Source: Anaerolineaceae bacterium
Lineage (GTDB): Bacteria; Chloroflexota; Anaerolineae; Anaerolineales; Villigracilaceae
Reading direction: 5' to 3'
DNA length: 32,171 nucleotides
NCBI GenBank assembly: GCA_003598975.1
Contig: QZIJ01000018.1
Location: forward strand, 1-32,171
Shown: piece by piece, positions 7,621 through 13,977 of the stretch
Numbering within the stretch: the stretch's first letter is position 1
How the letters are laid out: each line of letters opens with the position of its first letter
The notes under the pieces: model-generated
Seen by the model: only the letters and a program-made list of their open reading frames with translations
Told to the model about the DNA's origin: nothing
Database searches by the model: none
Position numbers and translations under genes: made by a program

Positions 7621-8097
7621 CTATTTCGCTGGCGTCACTGCAAGCAGGGTTAATTTCGATCCGAGAACGCGCAATTCGTCTTCGCCCTCGAATTTCATTC
7701 CCACCATCGCCATGACCGAACGCGTGTAGGCGGGTTTCTTGCGGTAGAACCGAACTATCATCTCGCCCGCGCCTTCGTTCGATAGCGGCACAGCGCGCGC
7801 TTTGAACTTTCTCCTGCCGACGCGCGCCTCGAAAACGGGATTGACCTGCATGTTGCGATACCAGTCGGCTCGCGACCCATAGGCGGCCTCGATGTAATAC
7901 GTGTCGGACGCGGCGTCGTAGTCCATCACGTCCACCATCGCTTCGCGCGGCTTTCCGCTTCTGCGTCCCGTCGTCGTGAGCAACATCCACTGCGCGCCGA
8001 TGAGTCGCTCCCAGCCGCCGAAGCCCATTTTGTGAATCCAGACGGGAATTTTGAAGAAGAATTTAAGAAATGCGCTGGGGCGTTTTTCGAGGGTCAT
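7621..8097 (-). CDS. Deazaflavin (F420)-dependent nitroreductase-family protein
   Basis: A 158-residue split-barrel protein of the DDN/DUF385 family, whose characterised members use the deazaflavin F420H2 to reduce quinones and nitro compounds. Supporting segments are LLTTTGRRSGKPR (39-51), the following V..YD strand with YYIEAAYG (67-74), and RADWYRNMQVNPVFE (76-90), which correspond to the phosphate- and deazaflavin-binding parts of the family. The N-terminus has an amphipathic helix (LKFFFKIPVWIHKMGF) that may touch the membrane. A TAGAAT box ends six bases before the ATG, which predicts a leaderless mRNA. A truncated ABC-ATPase reading frame lies directly upstream. The substrate is unknown. 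Confidence 0.87.
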   Translation of the reverse strand: MTLEKRPSAFLKFFFKIPVWIHKMGFGGWERLIGAQWMLLTTTGRRSGKPREAMVDVMDYDAASDTYYIEAAYGSRADWYRNMQVNPVFEARVGRRKFKARAVPLSNEGAGEMIVRFYRKKPAYTRSVMAMVGMKFEGEDELRVLGSKLTLLAVTPAK

Positions 8098-8101
8098 GGT
8101 T

Positions 8102-8215
8102 TTATTCTACAACGATTTCGATTTCCACGCCGACGCGCAAATCCACCGAATCGACCGCGATCACATCGCCGAAGCGCTTGGTGAGTCGATTGGTTTCGAT
8201 AGCGTAAGTGGACAT
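8102..8215 (-). pseudogene. N-terminal remnant of an ABC transporter ATPase
   Basis: An open frame of 37 codons (ATG at 8215, TAA at 8102-8104) reads MSTYAIETNRLTKRFGDVIA then VDSVDLRV. That is the typical start of an ABC transporter ATP-binding subunit (L-T-K-R-F-G, A-V-D-x-V-x-L-x-V), up to the point just before the Walker A loop. Homology stops after about residue 29, the next eight codons look unrelated, and no Walker A or other ATPase motif follows. A TAAACT box ends six bases before its ATG. The interpretation is a deletion that joined the start of an ABC gene to the upstream side of the deazaflavin-protein gene. It may still be translated as a short leader. Confidence 0.72.
8104..8109 (-). 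promoter_or_regulatory. -10 box six bases before the deazaflavin-protein ATG
   Basis: TAGAAT on the minus strand is followed by exactly six bases and the ATG at 8097. Transcription would start at or next to the A of the ATG, leaving no room for a ribosome site. No Shine-Dalgarno-like sequence is present. Confidence 0.55.
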
Positions 8216-8221
8216 GATGCA

Positions 8222-8227
8222 AGTTTA
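8222..8227 (-). promoter_or_regulatory. -10-like box six bases before the ABC remnant
   Basis: TAAACT on the minus strand, six bases before the ATG at 8215; the same -10/N6/ATG spacing as the next gene downstream. The box itself is a weak match. Confidence 0.35.
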
Positions 8228-8248
8228 CCGCGAAAGGACCCCCTCCTG

Positions 8249-8282
8249 CCTCCCCCATTTCAAAGAGCGGAAATGGGGGAGG
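8249..8282. repeat. Palindrome, 13-base arms, first of a pair
   Basis: Perfect arms CCTCCCCCATTTC and GAAATGGGGGAGG with an eight-base loop. It lies between the ABC remnant and the restriction gene and resembles the palindrome at 8337-8372. Confidence 0.7.
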
Positions 8283-8336
8283 TATGCAACTAAATCCTGA
8301 ATGCGTATTATTGTTTTCATCCAGACTACTTCTTCC

Positions 8337-8372
8337 CCTTCCCCTATTCGTGTTTGTCCGAATGGGGGAAGG
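8337..8372. repeat. Palindrome, 14-base arms, second of a pair
   Basis: Arms CCTTCCCCTATTCG and CGAATGGGGGAAGG (one mismatch) around an eight-base loop, ending 12 bases before the stop codon of the restriction gene. The arm and loop sizes match its neighbour at 8249-8282. It may act as the terminator of the restriction gene, but no T-run follows. Confidence 0.65.
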
Positions 8373-8384
8373 ACGGGATGGGGG

Positions 8385-11300
8385 TCATTTTCCTTCCACA
8401 ATCCTCACCTCTTCCTCGCTCAACCCATACAACTCATAAACGAGACTGTCAATCTGTTCATCCACGGACTTGATCTGCCGCTCGTACACATCCTGCTCGG
8501 ACTGAGTCTGCGCGCCCGCTTTGGACTTGTGCAATTCCAGCATATGACTCACCAGCGTCACCATTTTGTCGTGCTGGGATTTTTCGGCGGGGTTGGTGAA
8601 GTCTATGGCGCGGATGGGGAGTTGTTCGATAAACTGTTTGTTCGCGGCGAAATAGCCGCCATGAAAAGTTGTCGAAACTTGTTTCAAATAGAAATTGAGC
8701 AAGCGAGAGTTCAACAAGCCACACAAGTACAAATAACTGCCCTTACTCTCGTTAGTGGTTACTCCGTACCCGCCAGTGGTTACATTGATGAAATAAAAGT
8801 TGTCTCCCGTATCATAGTATGTACTCAAGTCTGTAATCATATACGGAATAAGCAGTTTTGCTTGTTCCCACATTCCCAAATTCTGATTTCGCCCAAAGCG
8901 ATACCATTGAGAATCTTTGAAAGCGCCTTTTTCTCGACCTTCGAGAAGTCTTTTATTGCTTTCAAGATATGCCCATGCCAGTGGATATTTGGATTCCAAT
9001 TCTTTGGCATTTAAAAGAGTTGCGCCATTTTCTGTGACGGCGTATGGGAAAAGAACGTATGCGGTTGTTTTTGCCCAATACCGTCCAATGCTTCCACTAC
9101 GTATCACTTTGCGCAATATACCCTTTTCAAGTTTTAGCCATTCTCCAAGTTCTTTTGAAAAAACGGAGATTGTTTTCCCTTCATCGTCTTTGAATTCCTT
9201 GAAAAGAAATACTGTATCCGCGCTAGTAATTGGACCTTGAAAGATTCTGTCTGTCACATCTCCCAACTTCACAGGCATTTGACTTAACTTCTCGAATAAC
9301 CCCGCGCCTTCGCCAACCGTGAAATTCCATTCGCTGTCAGTCACGTTCACGGCGGCAATGCGCCCAGAGACTTCCGAGTTCTTTAAGAACTCGGAAGTCT
9401 GGGTTGCCTGCTCTCGCCACGCGCCCAAATTCTGCACGCGCACCATTTCAAAATCATTATTGCCTTTTTTGTCCATGAACAACAAGCAAGTATAAGTTGT
9501 CGCGCCATCGAAAACCTGCTGGTCGCCAAAGTGAATCACCTTGCCAAGATGTTTTCCATCTGCGATCAGCCCGCGCAGGCTCGCGCCGTATTGCGAATTG
9601 AAAAATTTGTGAGGCAGGATGAACCCCATGCGTCCGCGTTCGTTCAATAGGCTCAACGCTTTTTCGACAAAGACAACGTAAATATCGTAGTTTCCTGCTT
9701 TGGCAGATTGATAAAGCTCCTTGTAAATCTCCACTTCCAGCGGAGCCCACTCCTTCATAACCTGTATGCGAATATAAGGCGGATTGCTGATGATTGCATC
9801 AAATCCTCCATTCTCCATGATTTCCTTGAATCCTGATTTCCAATTAAACGCATTGACGCGCTTCATCTCCGCCGCGTCTGCAAACATCTGCCCCGCAAAA
9901 TAATCTGTCCCAATCAATGAATTTCCATTCTTGATATTCTCGCTCAGGTCAGGCAGAACAGACTGGTGAAAGAGCGTACGTTCCTCCACCAACTCGCCTT
10001 CGCGTAAATCTTCGAGCGCCTTCAACGAGAGCGAGAAGCGTGTCACCTCCACGGCCTGCGGGTCAATGTCCACGCCGAAGAGGTTGTTCTTCAGAATCTC
10101 GCGCTTGAGTTTGGCGGTCAGGCGAATCTGTCCGCTTTCATCACGGTAGAACGATTCGCGGTCGCGTTTTTCTTTTCCTGCGCGCGCGAAATAATCCTTG
10201 TGCCATTGGATTAACCTGCTGTACGCGCCGAGCAGGAACGATCCGCTTCCACAGGCGGGATCAAGGATTTTCAATTTGGCAACGTCTGCGGGAGTTAATT
10301 CCCTTTTTGAACCGCGAAGCCCGCCAAGGTCGCCAGGATTTAATTCTTTCTTTGCGCTCTTCGCGTTCTTTGCGGTTAATTCTGAATCGGGGTCGAGCAA
10401 GTTCCCCAACGTATTCTCGACAATGTACTCCACGATGTATTGTGGGGTGTAATACACGCCGCCCGCCTTGCGCACCTCGGGCTTTTCCTCGATTTTCACC
10501 TGCTTCTCGGTGGTGCGGACGACGCGTCCTAAAAAGCGTTCGTAGATCGTGCCGAGAATTTCCACGGGCAGAACCGCAAAGTTATACGGCGAGTTTTCGG
10601 GCTGCAGGTCGTGGACAATCTCGCGCACCACCTTGTTCGACACCGTTACCGCTTCCAGTTCAGGACGCGGCGCGAAGATACTTCCGTTGTAAAAGATGTT
10701 CAACTCGTCGAAGATGGATTGGCAGGCTTTGAACCAGCCGGTGGCGTCTTCGGAGAGTCCGCTTTTTTCCACGGTCGCGGCCAGTTCGCCCAGATAATCC
10801 TTGTCCACTTCACGGTCGCTGAGGGCTTTGATGAACACGAGACGGTCGATCAACAACTGCACCGCCGCCGTGATCAATTCCCCGTCCGCATGTGGATTGA
10901 ATTTCTTCATGTCCTTCGCCAGCAGGACGCGCCAGCCGTTCTTCTCATCGTCCATTTCGGCGAGGAAGGCTTTATCGGGCGGAATGCGGTTGGCTTTTAC
11001 TTTCTGCGGCGAGAGATACATAGACCATAACCCGTAGGGGCGGGGTCGCCCCACCCTGGGCGAGAGAACCTCGCCCCTACGGGAATCGTTCAACACATTA
11101 TTTCTCTCGAACAACTCCCACAACTCATCGAACTTTTCAATGTAATCCGTGTACTTCCAATCAATGACCCTGAAGTTGTTCACGGCTTCGGGCTTGGCCG
11201 CGAACAACGTGCAATCCAGGACGATGAACTCTTGAAAGTCCGTGAGAATGGCGAAGTCAATTTTTTCGGAGGGCTTGCTGTTCTGCGTGGAATAGGCGTA

Positions 11301-11624
11301 CGAATACACCTGATACAGCCAGCGGGGATCCTTCATTGAGTACTTGACCTGCTTGGCGTCCATCACCAATACATCGCGCCCGTCCAGGTTCAAAATGTAA
11401 TCGGGACGCAGTCCCTTTTTATTCGTGACTTGCACCTTGAATTCGTAATGAGCGTGTGAAAGCCCTTCGTTCTCCGTGTTCCAATTCAAATAGCGGAACA
11501 GCGGACGAATGAAATTATTCTCGATCTGCGCTTCTGCCGCTTTTTCAAGCGTCGCTTCGTGCGCGCGAAAATCTTCCACGAGTTTTTGGATTTTCAGGCG
11601 GGCTTCTTCTTTGGTGAAGGTCAT
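8385..11624 (-). CDS. Type IIG restriction-modification protein (Eco57I-like, N6-adenine methylase)
   Basis: Single-chain restriction enzyme and methyltransferase, 1079 residues. An N-terminal nuclease domain has RPDYILNL (73-80) and VMDAK (87-91), a PD-(D/E)xK-like core as in the type I HsdR/IIG nucleases. A helical region follows (about 200-385). The methylase has GVYYTPQYIVEYIV (389-402, motif X), DPACGSGSF (455-463, motif I, AdoMet binding) and SNPPY (613-617, motif IV, catalytic). The C-terminal third is a TaqI-like target recognition domain. No separate S, M or R subunit lies beside it. GGGAG precedes the ATG at 11624 and a TAAAAT box lies at 11649-11654. Three repeat elements are read in frame, at residues 181-198, about 415-444 and 742-752, all near domain borders. 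Whether it still cuts DNA is open. Confidence 0.9.
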   Translation of the reverse strand: MTFTKEEARLKIQKLVEDFRAHEATLEKAAEAQIENNFIRPLFRYLNWNTENEGLSHAHYEFKVQVTNKKGLRPDYILNLDGRDVLVMDAKQVKYSMKDPRWLYQVYSYAYSTQNSKPSEKIDFAILTDFQEFIVLDCTLFAAKPEAVNNFRVIDWKYTDYIEKFDELWELFERNNVLNDSRRGEVLSPRVGRPRPYGLWSMYLSPQKVKANRIPPDKAFLAEMDDEKNGWRVLLAKDMKKFNPHADGELITAAVQLLIDRLVFIKALSDREVDKDYLGELAATVEKSGLSEDATGWFKACQSIFDELNIFYNGSIFAPRPELEAVTVSNKVVREIVHDLQPENSPYNFAVLPVEILGTIYERFLGRVVRTTEKQVKIEEKPEVRKAGGVYYTPQYIVEYIVENTLGNLLDPDSELTAKNAKSAKKELNPGDLGGLRGSKRELTPADVAKLKILDPACGSGSFLLGAYSRLIQWHKDYFARAGKEKRDRESFYRDESGQIRLTAKLKREILKNNLFGVDIDPQAVEVTRFSLSLKALEDLREGELVEERTLFHQSVLPDLSENIKNGNSLIGTDYFAGQMFADAAEMKRVNAFNWKSGFKEIMENGGFDAIISNPPYIRIQVMKEWAPLEVEIYKELYQSAKAGNYDIYVVFVEKALSLLNERGRMGFILPHKFFNSQYGASLRGLIADGKHLGKVIHFGDQQVFDGATTYTCLLFMDKKGNNDFEMVRVQNLGAWREQATQTSEFLKNSEVSGRIAAVNVTDSEWNFTVGEGAGLFEKLSQMPVKLGDVTDRIFQGPITSADTVFLFKEFKDDEGKTISVFSKELGEWLKLEKGILRKVIRSGSIGRYWAKTTAYVLFPYAVTENGATLLNAKELESKYPLAWAYLESNKRLLEGREKGAFKDSQWYRFGRNQNLGMWEQAKLLIPYMITDLSTYYDTGDNFYFINVTTGGYGVTTNESKGSYLYLCGLLNSRLLNFYLKQVSTTFHGGYFAANKQFIEQLPIRAIDFTNPAEKSQHDKMVTLVSHMLELHKSKAGAQTQSEQDVYERQIKSVDEQIDSLVYELYGLSEEEVRIVEGK
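9368..9400. repeat. In-frame palindrome C within the restriction gene
   Basis: A perfect inverted repeat with 16-base arms (AGACTTCCGAGTTCTT and its complement) and one central base. It is 33 bases long, equal to 11 codons, and is read through as QTSEFLKNSEV at about residues 742-752, between the methylase and the target recognition domain. Confidence 0.75.
10294..10382. repeat. In-frame MITE-like element B within the restriction gene
   Basis: Inverted ends AACCGCGAAG (10310-10319) and CTTTGCGGTT (10368-10377, nine of ten match) bound a 68-base segment rich in GCGAAG/CGCAAAG blocks. The 8-base sequence GTTAATTC occurs at both flanks (10294-10301 and 10375-10382), the latter overlapping the end of the inverted repeat, and TTAATTC occurs again at 10340-10346. 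The segment is read as an Ala/Lys/Gly-rich insert (about residues 415-444) just before methylase motif I. The form resembles small non-autonomous elements. Confidence 0.7.
11031..11083. repeat. In-frame palindrome A within the restriction gene
   Basis: A 53-base imperfect palindrome starting CCCGTAGGGGCGGGGT and ending ACCTCGCCCCTACGGG (one mismatch in 16). It is read in frame as SRRGEVLSPRVGRPRPYG at residues 181-198, between the nuclease domain and the helical region. The arginine/proline/glycine-rich insert differs from the surrounding protein. Confidence 0.78.
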
Positions 11625-11648
11625 GGTCTCTCCCAGATGAATGACCTG

Positions 11649-11654
11649 ATTTTA
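11649..11654 (-). promoter_or_regulatory. -10 box of the restriction gene
   Basis: TAAAAT on the minus strand, 24 bases before the ATG at 11624. The position of a -35 box would fall inside the terminator hairpin of the upstream acylase gene. Confidence 0.45.
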
Positions 11655-11658
11655 CAAC

Positions 11659-11698
11659 AAAAAAAAGACCTGACGGGTTTTACAAAACCTGTCAGGTC
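11659..11698 (-). terminator. Intrinsic terminator of the acylase gene
   Basis: On the minus strand the arms GACCTGACAGGTTTT and AAAACCCGTCAGGTC (one G-T pair) form a hairpin with a very short loop, followed directly by a run of eight T. It starts seven bases after the acylase stop codon. This is a textbook rho-independent terminator. Confidence 0.9.
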
Positions 11699-11704
11699 TC
11701 ACAG

Positions 11705-13876
11705 TTACGGTTTGATCACCCTATACACGCCGTCCACCCAATCCTCCATTCCCGCCTTGTAAAACGGCGAGAAGCGGTTGCCCGACGCGCCGCCCGACAT
11801 ATTGAGATGAACTTCCTCGCTGGCGAAATCCGTCACCAAACGCAGGGTGGCCGCGAAGGAATTGTCCCTGCCCGCGCTGCGATACAGTTGCGCCTGCGGG
11901 ATGGTGGCGCGGCTTCCGATGTGTTCGAACGGATAATCGAATCCGAGGAAGCGCGGAAATTTCCCGCCGAAGAACATGTTGTTGATGTAGATTCTTCGCG
12001 TCTCTCCGTGACGTGAGACGGGCGCGGCCAACCCGCGCGTGATCGCCTCTTTGAAGAGTTCCTCGCGCGTCTTTCCCGCAAACCAGACCGACGACTCGCT
12101 GAGCAAAATTTTGTCGAAGTTGCCGCTTGTCATTGAAAAGAGCAGGGTCTCTTTGAGTGTGAACTCGATCAACTCTTTGCCCAATCCCATCTCACCGAAG
12201 ACGAGTTTCACCAATTCGATGTAGATGTTCTCGAACAGCGTCGCGCCGACCGAGTCGGCGGTGTAGCGCAGATCCCAGTCACGGAGAATTTGTCCGTTGG
12301 GCGAATCGGGCAACAGTGGACGAATCACCTGCATGAAAATTTCCGCCTGCAACGAATAGCGGTCATAGTGGATGCGTTGCATTTCTTCGGGCGTGAGTTT
12401 TTCTTTTTCGGTCAATCGCCTGCGGATCATGTCGGCGCGGTAACTGGACATGGGCAGGTTCATCGGCTGGACTTCGCCGAATTGATTCAAGTCATTGTTG
12501 GCCGTGATGACGATCCCATCTTTCGGATTCAGAATACGCGGCAGTTTGCGGAAATCCACCACGCCCGTCCAATCGTCAGTGGGATCCCAGCCGAGGTAGG
12601 GGAGCAGGCCCGAGGTCCCCGCGCGTTTCGAGGGGAAGAGTCCCGCTAGTTGATAGCCGATGTTCCCGTCCGCGTCGCCCAGAATCCAGTTGAAGGGAGA
12701 GAAGGTCAACTGCGCGAACAGGTCGAGGGCTTTGTCCACGGTCTTGCAGCGGAAAATTTGGTTGAAGGCATTGATACTTTGCGCGGCCGCGCCGAGATAT
12801 TTTTTGATCGAGAGCGCAAAGGACAGGTGGTAGCCGTTCTCTTTTGGCTCGCCTTCCAATATGCCGTGTTCGGTGGAGCAGATTCTCAGTGTGATCGGCT
12901 CGCCTTTCTTCGGACGGATGACTTCCTCGCGCACGGTGAGCGGAAGCCATTCGTCCCCGCGGCGATATTTTCCATCTTTGATATCTTCGATGTAGAAATC
13001 GCTCAAGTCCATCGTGCCGTAGGTGGCCGCCCAGGCGAGATGTTTGGAGCGGCCAATTGCCACGGCAGGCACGCCCGCCACGGATGCGCCTGTCAGCGAA
13101 AAGTCACCCGCTTTGAGAATGGCGGTGTACCAAATGTTGGGGAGTTGCAGTCCGAGATGCGGATCGGAGCAGAACAGGGTTTTGCCCGAAGCGGATTTTT
13201 GCGGCGACACCACCCAGTTGTTACTGGCGGAGAAGTTTGGCAGGAGACGTTTCCATGCCACATTCGGTGAAATGATTGGCATGGCGCTCTTGGTCTTTTT
13301 GATGATCTCGATCAATTCGGGCGTAATCTCTTCTTTGATGTACGGGAACAATTCTTTGACCCGCGCGGGGTCCACGCCGTTTTGCAGCATCTGGAAGATG
13401 AATTTTTCCACGTCCGCCTGCGTGGATGCCAACCCGACGTAGCCGATCATCTTCGCAGAGAGCAGGACATCGGCTGGAGTCCACTCGTCGGGTTTGTAGC
13501 CGACCATGCGAAACTCGAGCGGTAGGCTGCTGGCTTTGACGCCCGCGTTCACGCCCGCGCAATACGCGTCCACCACGATGCGGGCTTCCGCGTCGAGCGC
13601 GTTCACCTCACGGGTCGCGTCGCCAGCGAGGTCAATCCAGCGCATGTACTTGTCGGCTTCGATCATGTCGGGCGTGGCCATCAGCAGTTCCGACGCGCGT
13701 CCGTTGCCGATGATCTTCATCAGCCACATCTGCACCATGCGGTCTGCGGCGTGCATGTAACCGAGACCGTAATACAGGTCAATCTCCTCTTTTGCTTGGA
13801 TATGTGGATACCCGTTCACCAGCCGTCGAATCTTAATTTCGCCCCGAACCCCTCGAATGGTCAGGTTGTCTTTCAT
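11705..13876 (-). CDS. Penicillin acylase family protein (Ntn hydrolase), apparently cytoplasmic
   Basis: Member of the penicillin/acyl-homoserine-lactone acylase family, amide hydrolases activated by self-cleavage that exposes an N-terminal nucleophile. The 723-residue product starts with the alpha-chain features DLYYGLGYMHAADRMVQMWLM (33-53) and the ERD-like region; the autocleavage site and nucleophile are in SASNNWVV (216-223, Ser218 as first residue of the beta chain), followed by SDPHLGLQLPNIWY (237-250). Further beta-chain signatures include FSPFNWILGDADGNIGYQLAG. Most family members are exported, but here there is no hydrophobic signal peptide at the start. GGAGG-like sequence precedes the ATG at 13876 and a TATAAT box lies at 13914-13919. 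Substrate unknown; N-acyl amino acids or lactones are possible. Confidence 0.9.
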   Translation of the reverse strand: MKDNLTIRGVRGEIKIRRLVNGYPHIQAKEEIDLYYGLGYMHAADRMVQMWLMKIIGNGRASELLMATPDMIEADKYMRWIDLAGDATREVNALDAEARIVVDAYCAGVNAGVKASSLPLEFRMVGYKPDEWTPADVLLSAKMIGYVGLASTQADVEKFIFQMLQNGVDPARVKELFPYIKEEITPELIEIIKKTKSAMPIISPNVAWKRLLPNFSASNNWVVSPQKSASGKTLFCSDPHLGLQLPNIWYTAILKAGDFSLTGASVAGVPAVAIGRSKHLAWAATYGTMDLSDFYIEDIKDGKYRRGDEWLPLTVREEVIRPKKGEPITLRICSTEHGILEGEPKENGYHLSFALSIKKYLGAAAQSINAFNQIFRCKTVDKALDLFAQLTFSPFNWILGDADGNIGYQLAGLFPSKRAGTSGLLPYLGWDPTDDWTGVVDFRKLPRILNPKDGIVITANNDLNQFGEVQPMNLPMSSYRADMIRRRLTEKEKLTPEEMQRIHYDRYSLQAEIFMQVIRPLLPDSPNGQILRDWDLRYTADSVGATLFENIYIELVKLVFGEMGLGKELIEFTLKETLLFSMTSGNFDKILLSESSVWFAGKTREELFKEAITRGLAAPVSRHGETRRIYINNMFFGGKFPRFLGFDYPFEHIGSRATIPQAQLYRSAGRDNSFAATLRLVTDFASEEVHLNMSGGASGNRFSPFYKAGMEDWVDGVYRVIKP

Positions 13877-13913
13877 GCCTCCGCCTCCAGTGTGAGTTTG
13901 ATTCTTTGTTTTG

Positions 13914-13919
13914 ATTATA
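13914..13919 (-). promoter_or_regulatory. -10 box of the acylase gene
   Basis: Perfect TATAAT on the minus strand, 37 bases before the ATG at 13876, divergent from the EamA promoter at 13966. No good -35 match. Confidence 0.55.
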
Positions 13920-13965
13920 CTTCTTGAGTCCTTCGTTGAATCCGTAGATTGATCTGATTTTCGTA

Positions 13966-13971
13966 TACAAT
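13966..13971 (+). promoter_or_regulatory. -10 box six bases before the EamA transporter ATG
   Basis: TACAAT (within TATACAAT) ends six bases before the ATG at 13978. This gives a leaderless mRNA; no ribosome site is present. Confidence 0.55.
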
Positions 13972-13977
13972 GAGTAA

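Noticed and set aside
8249-8372. Possible start of a CRISPR array
   Set aside because: Only two palindromes with different arms and no regular spacers; no cas gene in the window.
8385-11624. Possible PglX of a BREX phage-defence system
   Set aside because: PglX has a similar methylase, but this protein has an N-terminal nuclease and none of the other BREX genes lies nearby, so a solitary type IIG enzyme fits better.
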